This document shows, piece by piece, positions 51,200 to 61,363 of a stretch of 64,000 nt of DNA (positions are counted from its first letter, which is position 1; every line of letters begins with the position of its first letter). The notes under the pieces are model-generated. The model searched no databases. It saw nothing but the letters and a program-made list of their open reading frames with translations, and was not told the origin of the DNA. The stretch comes from Claviceps africana. Taxonomy: Eukaryota > Ascomycota > Sordariomycetes > Hypocreales > Clavicipitaceae. Position numbers and translations under genes: made by a program. Location of the stretch: assembly GCA_018360145.1 (NCBI GenBank), contig SRPY01000017.1, positions 62,001 to 126,000 of the forward strand, in the 5' to 3' direction.

Positions 51200-54100
51200 T
51201 TATTATTATATAGGTAAATAGTAAATATAATAGCTTTACTATTATAAGTAAAAAGCTAGTATAATAGCTATATTTATAACGCTTTTATTTATTATAACTA
51301 TAATCGCTAGTTATAGCTATAATGCTAAATAATTTTCTACACTTATCTACTTTATATATATATATTACCTAACTTATTTACTTTATAGTAAATATTAATA
51401 GTTAGGTATTTTCTATTATAGCCTATATTATCCCTAAACTATTCTATAACTATATTTTTAGCTCTCTATAAATATTTTAAAATAATATTATACTTTACTT
51501 TACTAAAAGGTGTTTTAAGGTTAGTAAGCATTTAAAACTAATTATCTATATAGTAGAAATATATACTATTATAACACTTATTATAGCTATCTTAAAATTA
51601 GTTTATATTAACCTAGCTTAATATACTATATTATAATAAAAGCTAATATAACTTTTAGTAATAAGCTTAAGAGAAATTAATAATATTTTAATAACTACTT
51701 TAAAACCTCTTATTCTATTAGCTAATAAAATACTATAGCACTTACTACCTAACTTATATAATTTTTAAGACCTCTTTAGTAAAAAATAGGTATTTTCTTT
51801 ACCCCTTTATTAAGGCATTATAGACTACTATATATATCTTTAAAGGAACCTAAATAGCTCCCTCTTAGAGATTCTATAGGCACCTTTATATAATATACTA
51901 AAGAACTAACTACTAGAGATTTAAAAATAGATTGTAAACTTAATAAATAAAGGCTAAATTTATATATCTTTTTTATTAACTATAGCGCTAGTGCTTTTAA
52001 TATAAAAAGCAGGTAGTAGCTAGTGCTTTTATATTAATTATTACGCCTTTAATAAAGTTATAAATTAAAACTGTTACCTACTTCTACTAATAAAGGAGAC
52101 TCTATATTTTTTTATAGAAGCCTAGTGGTTTATTAAGTTAAATATATACACCGCCTTTTACTAGCTATAAGTAGCCTAAGGTAATAAATATTTAACTGCC
52201 TTTTATATATAATTTAGTCTCTTTAAATAGCTAATATACTTATTTAGTCTAGTAGGGGCTTTAATTATGTTTTAATGTTATATTAATAGTGTATTAAAAG
52301 ACGCCCTTAGAGATTATACTACTGTGTACTTTAATAATATCTTAGTTTACTTTAATAATATATAGAAGAACTACATTAAGTGTATATAGGAGGTTCTTAC
52401 TTACCTTTAATAAGTAGGCCTTTACTTAAATATTAGTAAATATACCTTTAGTATAAAGGAGGTAAAGTATTTAAGGTTTATTATTTAAGTAGAATATATA
52501 ATACACTTAAATTTAAAAAAGGTAGCGGCTATTTATAATTAGTAGCCGCCTATTAAGATATATAACGTCTATAGCTTCCTAGGTTTTATAAATTTTTATT
52601 ATAAATTTATCCTTAACTTCTTAAATTTTATTAGCCCTCTTCTTATATTAATATAAAAGGGCACGCTATTTATTTAATTAAGTAAGTGTAAATAATTATT
52701 TTATTAGCTAAAGGCCGCCTTTATTTTATACTTTATTTTTACTTAATAGAATTTTAATTATAAAACTATAGTAGAAGCTAACTTATTTAAAGAGGCACTT
52801 AGTAGCTGCCTCTTTTAATATAATAAGTTAGGTATACTACACCTAGTTATATATTACTTAGTATGTTTATTAATGCCTTAAAGGAACTATATAATCTATA
52901 ATAAAAAGCTTTTTAATATTATCTTCTACTTTAAAGTATAGTCTATAGAACTCTATAGTATTTTATACCCTTTTATAATTTTTACTAACTATAAAAATCT
53001 TAAATACTTTACTAGTTTATATAAAATATTTAAAAGATAGGTATATTAAGTAAAGACACTCTCTCTTTTTAATTTTTAGTTATATTACTAATTAAGCACC
53101 TTTATAGTATAACTTAATACACTCTTTTACTATAAATAAAATAAATAAGGTTTAACTATAAAATACTAAGTACTATTCCCCTTAGTATTAATTATATATC
53201 TTAGAATATTAAATAAACCTTTAGTAGCTAGTAATTATAACTTATATAGCTTAATAGCTACTTTACCTATATCTATACTATATATACCTATACTATTTAT
53301 AGATCTATACTTTAAAGACCTTTAGTTTTAAAGTATTATAGTAAATAAGTTACACTTTATTAAATAAAAGTTAGTTTAAAAGGGGGCGTAATATTTTTTA
53401 TTTAAAGTTAATATTTAATAATAAATAAAAGACTACACTATTAATATATATAGTGTATTATTATTTTATAGCTATATTTAAGTACTTTAATTTAAATTGC
53501 TTACTACTACGCTTATTTAATATATATATAACTCGCCTATATTAGGTTACCTTAATAAAAACACTATATTTTAAGTATTAATATATAAATACTATTAAAA
53601 AGGAATATTAAAAGATATAGTATACTTTATATAAAATTGCTACTGTTATAATAAATAGAAGAGTTAATAACTTTAATAGAGCTTATTATAGCCTATTTCT
53701 ATATTAAATTATTATTAATTATAGGTCTTAGTAAACTTTATAACTAATTTATTAATAGTAAACAAGGAATCTTTTAAATACTTTATAGTTATTATAGACT
53801 ATCTCTTTAAATATATTTAGCTTAAAGTAATAATTAATATAGCTACTAAGGTATATATAAAGCGCTTTCTTTAATATTAATAGCAGTTCTATAGGTTTCT
53901 ATAAAGTATTATATTTAATTATAGCTTTAATTAAATTAAGGGATTTTAAATAGCGCTTTATTTATTAATAGAAACTAAATAGCTACTATTTATATTATAT
54001 TACCTATAAATAAATAGCAGTATAGAATATACTAATTAGGAAGTGTAAGCTATACTATATGTTATTGTCGCCTTCTTTTAAGATAATTAGCTTAAATATC

Positions 54101-54790
54101 TAGCTACTTATTAGCTTATATTAAATAATTAAATATTTAGCGTTATTAAAATAAGCGCCTACTATACGCTTTATAGCTATAATATTAAGCTTTTTTAATA
54201 TAACTTATTTTCTATTAAGAGTTAAGTATTACTTAAAGGGTATATAGTATACTTCCTTAATTAAATCTATATAGGTACTTAATTAATATAAGCTACTATT
54301 AACTTTATATAATAGTAATAATAAAATATAGTAAATTATAAGCATTATTTACTTAAGCGCTTTATAGTTAAAGATTAAGTTTAGCTTAACCTCTACTATA
54401 TTAAAATTAACTGCCTATATTATAAATTAAATTAGGTTATAGTAAGATATATTATCTTAAATATACCTATACTACTTACTATATACTTAAATATCTTAAG
54501 TAATATTTACTTAGTTTTCTATATAAACCTTATTAAATATATAGCAATAAATCCATTACCTTCTTAAGTATATAAAGATTTCTAACTAAACCTACACTTA
54601 ATTAGTAATAATTTTAGGCAGGTATATTTTAAATATAAGGTAAAGGAGATTCTATATATTTAGAATATATATAGCTATAGTAAAAATTATAATATATTTA
54701 TTAAATAAGTAAAATATACTTATTTTATATAAAAGCTATTAAAAAGTATATATAATATATCTATATTATATAACTTTAAGTTATAATAAA
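51200..54790 (+). pseudogene. pol relic of G4: protease, RT, RNase H, integrase, chromodomain
   Basis: The protease reads V-N-S-K-Y-N-S near 51205-51230 (family V-D-S-G-C-D). RT runs about 52020-52700 with the catalytic YFNNI at 52327-52341. RNase H (YNKKLFNII) is at about 52890-53110, integrase at about 53600-54350, and a chromodomain at about 54628-54790, where Trp positions are stops. Same architecture as family A but clearly diverged in sequence. Confidence 0.83.
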
Positions 54791-56243
54791 GAGATATATA
54801 TTATAATAATAGTTCTATTTTATTAAAATAGAAATTAATTTAAGGTTATTTATAACCCTTAATTTATTCTTTTAAAATAATATTTAACCCTTTATTTATT
54901 TTCTTTTAAAACCCTCCTTAACTATTTACTATTTATTAAAATCCTTTAGGTTATAATATTTATATTAGCCTTTATTAAGCTTTTAAGGGGTAAAGGCCTA
55001 TAATTATATAATATAGTTATTAATAGTTTAATATAGTAGTATTAATTTATAGTTTATATAGTGTACTTAATATATATTTATTACTACTTAAAAGGGAGAG
55101 AGGGGGGATTATAATTAATAATTAAAGGGAGTTTTTAAGCTATAGTAAAAGTATAAGCTAAGGGTCTCCTTAGCTAAAGTAGTATATTTATATACTACTT
55201 TAGCAATATTAATACCTCTTTTAGCTGCCTTTTTAGTAGCCTTTAAGAGGTTTAGAAATTGCTAATTAAGGTTAGTAAACTTAAGGTATAAAATAATATA
55301 GGCGCCCTTTTTATTTAATATATTCCTTATAAAGATATATAGTATTTAAATAGTGTAATTAGCTTAAATCTCTATAACTATATTATAGATAGTATAGTAG
55401 AGGGTAATATTCTTTATAAATAAATACTTCCCTTAAAAGCACTTATATTACTATTTTTTATAGAATAAGTAAGCCTTACCTTACTTTTATAAATAGTTAA
55501 ATAACCTATTTCTTACTATATATTTATAGTAAAATATATAGTATTTAATTTTTTACTCTTTAAATATAAAGGATTTATTATTTAAGTTACCCTTTACTTT
55601 ATAGTAGCTAATTAACTATAAGCTATATAAAGGAGGTAAAAGGGGAGGGGGTAAAGCAATAATAGTAGATATTTTATTAATATTAAATAAGTTAGTATTA
55701 AGAATTTATAATAACTATATCTATATTAATATAATAGTATAATTAAGGCATAAAGGTAAATAATAATATAAGTATAAAGGCAATATATAAGATATAAAAT
55801 AATAAATAAAAGGCTTCTTTTAAAACTTAAAGTAAAATATTTATTAAATAAAATAGGCAGTAAAAGGATAGTAGGTAGGTAGTAAAGAGAATTTTAAAAA
55901 GGTTAAAGAATATAAAAGAGAAGGAAAGAAAGGTAAATAGGTAATAATATAAAAGAGGCTTTTATACTTATTTTACTAACTTAAGTAATTATAGTAGGCT
56001 AGCATTTAGTTTACTCTTTACTTATTTAGTTTAGCTTATTATAATAATTATAAAACTAATTTATAGTACTATAGCACTATTAAGCTTATTTTTAAATAAC
56101 TACATACTAATATTATAAATAATATAAATTACTTATATAGGTATAGGCTAAGGATAGGTAGAGCTATAATATACCTACCTTACTATAAATAAATACCCTT
56201 TTACACTTAATAGGTAGCTAATAGAGTATGTAGAAGGGACCTA

Positions 56244-56470
56244 TATAATGGATTTAAGCTAGTAGCTTAGATCCTTATTAAGGGCTTATTGTAATCTTAT
56301 TGTATTCTATAAAGCGTAACTATAGAGGCATACTTAGGGTACGTTAGAGGCATATAAGATATATAAGCTAGCGAGGAGGCTCCTTCTAAGAGTCTCCTCT
56401 CTCTCCTCTATAGTTAATAATAAATCCATTGACGCTAAATCGCAGAAGCCATCTAGGCCAGTCCATAACA
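56244..56470 (+). repeat. 3' LTR of G4
   Basis: 227 bp. The last 60 bases or so are essentially unmutated (ccattgacgctaaatcgcag and onward). It is followed by tattt. Confidence 0.9.
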
Positions 56471-56599
56471 TATTTAAATATATAAAAGTATATTAGCTAG
56501 TAAGAGAAAGAGAGGGAAAGAGGACTTTCCTTCTTTTTATAGTTAATAATAACTCTATTAACACTAAATTACAGTAGCTAATTAGGCCAGTCTATAACA

Positions 56600-58135
56600 A
56601 TTAATAATATTATTAAAATCATTAAAATTATATATATTTTTACTTTAATACTACCTTTAAAGCTACTTTATAATTTACTGCTAAATTTATATACTACTAC
56701 GCCCCTTTATAACTTTATTAACTTAACTTATAGCTTCTATAAAAGCTTTATATTTATCTTTATATAGAAGCTATAATACCTTTACTTTAAATTTATTAGC
56801 TTTCTTTTTATTTAATTTAATAAAATTAAATAATACTATAATATTATAAATTATTTTAATCTATATAGCAAATAAATATTTAATAGTGTTATAATTGATT
56901 ATTTTTTATCTTTACTTATATTATTTAAAATTATATTTAACTATAGTTTTTAATACTAAATACTAATAATTAAAAAGCTTTTTTTAAGTTTAAAGGTATT
57001 CTTTAATAAACACTTAGTTTTATAAATAATATTAAACCTTTAAAAATAATATAATTACGCTTTATTATATATTAAAGCTAGTATTTTTAATATAAAAGAG
57101 TATTTTAATACTATAAATAACTTTAATAATATAATTTAGAATAAAGTTATATTATAAATAAAATCTTTAATACTTATAAATATATAAAGAAATAATCCTT
57201 TAAAGCTTACTACTATTAATATATTTTATATAATATTATTCTTTTTTAATTAAAACCTTTACTATTAATTAATTAAAATAAAAGCTAAAATATATATATT
57301 ATTTAACGCTTTAATAGCTTTATTAAATTCAAGGAATTTATTATTTAATTCTATAATAAATAAAATTAAATTTAGTTTTAAAAGATAAATAAAGGCTTAG
57401 TATAATCTTTTTATTAAATTAATAAGCTTATAAAATATTTAAAATATTAAACACTAACTAAAATAAAACTATTATTCTATATTTCTTTAAAGCTTATTAT
57501 AAATATAAATTAAAAGCAATATTATTACTTTTTCCTTAATTAATTAATAATATAAAGATTTAATAGAGGTATTTATAAAAAGCTATTAATAAAGCTTTAA
57601 AAAGGTCTTTTTTAAAATATAAAAAAGGTTCAAAAAGAGACTATTTAGTGCTTTTAAACACTTATTATAGTATTTTTATAAAGAGATTAATAATATTTAA
57701 ATTCCTTTAAAATTAAAAAGACTTACTATAGTAGCTATATTATAAGCCTTAGTATTATACTTTAAAAGGTAATATAGTTAATATAGCACTCTTTTTATTA
57801 TTATAATTACTTTATATATAGCTAAAGCTAATAAAGTAACTATAAAATTATTATTATTATTAATTAAAAATACCTTAAAAAGGGAGATATATTTCTTAAA
57901 AAAGGCCTTTATAATATATATAAACTTTATATATAGTATTTATACTAACTTTATAAGGCTTTATAATATAATATATTTAATTAAACTAAACTTTAAATAA
58001 AATTCACTTTTATAAAGGTATTTAAACTTAATATAGGTATTTATATAGCTTTAGCTAGTATAATATATAAAAAACCTTATAAATAAAGTTTTATAGAGTA
58101 ATAAATAATAATTTATAACTTTAAGTGGATTTTTA
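56600..58135. other. AT-rich RIP-degraded DNA up to the block edge
   Basis: Heavily mutated sequence with no recognised motif on either strand. Some minus-strand stretches read as Lys/Leu/Ile-rich protein, but that is what any RIP-mutated DNA gives. It is the last part of the AT-rich block. Confidence 0.5.
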
Positions 58136-59214
58136 CTAATAAAAATAGCTAGAGCGTCCCACTTTTCTAACTTTGTGTGTGTATAAAGTTTGTGCCGTTT
58201 CGTGGATCACACCCTTAGGCCTTGTCTTTCTCATTCCTGGACAGGGTAACATGACACATACACCCCTTCCCCGTCCCCCTCCACGGAACAAGGACACACG
58301 ACATGCATGCATGAACTCATGGCCCTGGTCGAGCCTCCGAAAATGAAACATCAAGAAGGCATCTTCCGTGAGAACGTTTCGTGTTTGGTCTAGTGCGGTG
58401 GGGGTCACAGCATCCCGCAAGGCGAGACACCATCGGTACCATTCGTGAGGGCGTCGCGAAGCGTGAGCAGAGAGCCGATGTAGTTCTCCCGCGGCCCGCG
58501 GCCCGAGACCGAGAGTGGCTGGATAAACTCTAACACCGACCAGCTTCTTCCAACCGTCACGCTAGTGCGGACTCTAGTGGCTTGGTGCCCTGGAAGACTT
58601 GATGCTTCTAGCATGGCAGTTGTGGCGAGGGCTTGCCATGAAATTACGCGTTAACCTCTTGCCGACGTTGTGACCATCTACGATCGTGTGGCTTAGGCAA
58701 CCGCGAAGACGCGTCGCAATGAATACCAATTCCAGCTAAAATCAGAGCATGTTTGGAATGTTGTGACGTCAGAGAGGGCAGGTTTATCGCTCAAATTTCG
58801 AACCAAAAAATAAGCGAGATTTAATATCGCAGTGGTCAGGTACCTAGGCGTGAATGCGCTGCCCTTCCCCCCCTCTTTCAAAAAAAAAAAAAACAAAACA
58901 AACGATCGGGTATTCCTTCGCTTGGTTTTGTAGAAAAAGATACTTTTTTTCCCTGTCCTTTGGGCACCGTGTTTATCAACCATGTTCCCTGCCGACAAAG
59001 GTATTGTTATGCGCGACACCAACGAAGCTCCCTACAGGGAAACAATAGGTGGTCGATTATGGTATCCACTCTAGGTCTAGATGGTGCTGCATGTCGATGA
59101 ACCGCTGCCGCCGTCAGGAGTTTAACGTAATTACGTACTTGATTGGATAAGTACATACGTAGGTACATCTTCATATACATATAGATGATGTGCAGACGTG
59201 AATCTATCTAAGTG

Positions 59215-59675
59215 TAGCACAATCCTTGAATTTTTTTGAATTTCGTGACGTGATAGAGGCTATTAGGCCAATCAAAAAGTGTATCGGAAATTATGACGAT
59301 GGAGGGATATACGTTGGGCGCAAACTTATTTACATAGGCTAATAAGTTGCTTGAAAAATGGCTTGCAACCCTCGGGTAGCAACTCTACACATTGTCACCG
59401 CCTAGAAGAGTAGTTTTGTACTAGTTTGCATGTAATTCGAGTGGTACATTGTACAGTACAACCCTTGAATTATTCTTGACAGGGGCTATTATACCAATCA
59501 AGTGTCTCTTTGGAAATGGCGATAACATGGTCAGGGATCTGAAGGTACATGAGGCACAACCTTATTTATTTAGGCCAATAAGTAGCTAAAGATTCCCTGC
59601 AATCTGCAGCGAACAGCGACCACCAGCTAGCAACCTTGTACGCGATCGCGTGTACATTACGCTAGGAAGTGGGAC
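59215..59675. repeat. Diverged direct repeat, two units of about 230 bp
   Basis: Unit one (about 59215-59450) and unit two (about 59451-59675) share, in order, a ccttgaatt block, gctatta followed by ccaatcaa, ggaaat, a gatggag/ggtcagg block, cttatttac/cttattta, ggctaataagt/ggccaataagt, and a block of gcaacc/gcaatc. Between these, similarity is weak. Both units carry CCAAT words. The origin is unknown. Confidence 0.5.
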
Positions 59676-60413
59676 CTGAATAATCCAACGGGTGTATTCA
59701 TACCCGGAGGCCAACGGTCGTCAAGAGTCGAAAGTTGAGGCGGCAAGTGAGCCGGTAAACGGCACCGTGGGGCTCTGGGTCTCCCACGGCAGTTCCACAT
59801 CGTTTTTTGTTTTGGGATTTTGTTTCCAATGATGTCAGCCGACGTCTTGCAGCCGGCACAAAACGACTCCGTGGACCGTGGATGACCAGGGCAATTTCAA
59901 TGCAGGGCTCGCTCCTGCCGAGGCAAACATGTCGTGCATACATACAGCAAAGCCGTGACTTTACAGGGCTCGTTGGGCTCATCAAGCGTTGCTTCCAAGA
60001 CGGTGATAATAGAATCAGGGGCGTGCGGGGGGAAGCAAGTCCCGTTCCACGTAGACGAGTGGATGCGTTTCTGCGGGTGAAAGGTTGTCCCCGTGGCACT
60101 ATGGCGGCAGGAAAAAGGGTGCACATATATCATCGTAATCCGGGGGAAACTATTCCTTCAAGTGTGCGACGGCGCCGACGAGGTTGCCGAGTCCCCTTCT
60201 GCAGCCGGACGCTGATACATCCAGGGTATCTTTATCTATCCCACGTTTCCTGTGATAGCGGTGATGCGCAAAGCCTATTGAAAGGCCTATTGAAAGCCTT
60301 TGTCAGGAGAATTGTATGGTACGATGCTCTATTGGCCTGAACTGCCTGCCTATGTATCGTCCTCATAGTATACGGCGAGACGTTCCGTGCCATCGACGTA
60401 ACAAAGCAGCAAT

Positions 60414-60550
60414 CCAACCCCCACCCCCACCCCCCACTTTTCTTCCAGCACTCTATCCCTTTCACACCCCCCCGCCCAGAAGCGAATCTTCCCAATGCCA
60501 CCCCCCCAGAGCCGCATCCTACACCCCCCTCCCCCGGCACCCCACACGTA
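60414..60550. other. C-rich tract with G-quadruplex potential on the minus strand
   Basis: Three runs of five or six C separated by single A at 60418-60435, then further C-runs to about 60535. Pyrimidine-rich tracts are common in fungal promoter regions. It is about 0.85 kb upstream of the dehydrogenase gene and no function is shown. Confidence 0.4.
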
Positions 60551-61261
60551 ACGCCCTCCTTCCTCCTTGCCCCGTGGCTTTCTTTTTCCTTTCCCCTTTC
60601 ACGTGCACCAGTCGGACCAATTTTCTCTATGGGCTTATTGCAACGTCGACACTTTGAATCTCTTCGTTGCCAATACAATGACCGTCGCTTCTCCTTCCAT
60701 ATTGACTCGCACTGTCGATCGGCCGCGGGACCAGGGTGTCCCTGCACGTTGTACTTCGTCAAGCCAACTCTCCATTGTCCCTCCGAGGCTAGTTTGAAAG
60801 GCAACATGCAAGAATTGCAGAGGCGAGCCAGACGGGAAACCGCCCGTGAAACCGCCCGGATGGATCATGCCCCCTCACGCGGATGGTTCACAAGTCGGCA
60901 GTTTTGGGCCGGAGCGATGGGTACGACGGTATTTAGGTCTGAGACCATCGTGTCGGTACGCACTTGACGAGGCCGTCTTGACTCGTTGTTCCGTGTCTAT
61001 TTTCGCTTGGAGCATGTAGACGCCGGTACGACGAGGGTGTCTGTTCTGCGACAGCAGCAGGGCGTGGGCATGTAAGATGGTGATGGGTGAGGTAGGCTCC
61101 GAGCCCACGTCGGTTGTTAGTTGATGATCCGAGAAAGATAAGCCGACATGGACGGCAAGTAGCACTCAACTCCAAACACCTCGTGGACGGCACAGGCATG
61201 ACGAAGGGCCTCCGACTCCCCTTAACCGCAAAACGCCTTTAGTCGGGGCCAACTATTTCAC

Positions 61262-61270
61262 TATATATAA
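61262..61270 (+). promoter_or_regulatory. TATA box of the dehydrogenase-VOC gene
   Basis: tatatataa, about 95 bases before the start codon, followed by a pyrimidine-rich stretch (61297-61335) of the kind found at fungal transcription starts. The start codon lies in caccATGcc with A at -3, a good context. Confidence 0.65.
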
Positions 61271-61363
61271 CGGGACGTCTTCACGCAAGATTCACTTGTC
61301 CCCTTTGCTCTTCCATCTTCTTCACCCTCCTTCTGCGACTACACACCTAATCACCTAATCACC

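Larger units (their letters stand above)
49683..56470 (+). mobile_element. Ty3/gypsy chromovirus, family B, complete relic (G4, 6,788 bp)
   Basis: 227-bp LTRs lie at 49683-49909 and 56244-56470, with duplication tattt at 49678-49682 and 56471-56475. A purine tract (gtagaaggga) precedes the 3' LTR. The LTR tips resemble those of family A (same first 24 bases or so and similar last 60) but the middle differs. It contains relics of gag, protease, RT, RNase H, integrase and chromodomain, then about 1.4 kb before the 3' LTR. The outer ends of both LTRs are little mutated and the interior is heavily mutated. Confidence 0.93.
49557..56599 (+). repeat. Family A LTR lacking its 5' tip, split by a family B element
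   Basis: 49557-49682 and 56476-56599 together form a family A LTR without about its first 40 bases. The complete family B element at 49683-56470 was inserted into it with duplication tattt. It ends agtctataaca. This places family B insertion after the arrival of this LTR. Confidence 0.82.
58136..61250. other. Intergenic region, GC-balanced, no gene supported
   Basis: Base composition becomes normal within about 50 bases. Several overlapping open frames of 60-190 codons exist on both strands, but they overlap each other in opposite directions, have low-complexity or Arg/Pro/Ser-rich products and show no recognisable domain, so I do not call genes. The region holds an A-run near 58880, two diverged direct repeats (59215-59675), a short tandem gcctattgaaag (about 60272-60297) and a C-rich stretch (60414-60550). 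Confidence 0.6.

Noticed and set aside
1..58130. Mitochondrial or bacterial origin for the AT-rich DNA
   Set aside because: Fungal gypsy and copia elements with target duplications and CpA-type decay, continuous with a nuclear-type gene, show it is RIPed nuclear DNA.
1..58130. Calling the block a centromere
   Set aside because: Composition and content are compatible with one, but the same picture is found in subtelomeres and dispersed isochores; without CENP-A or position data it is only a possibility.
58136..60970. Open frames of 60-190 codons on both strands
   Set aside because: They overlap one another in opposite directions, have no recognisable domains and low-complexity products, and chance open frames are expected in DNA of this composition. 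An intron-containing gene cannot be fully excluded without RNA data.
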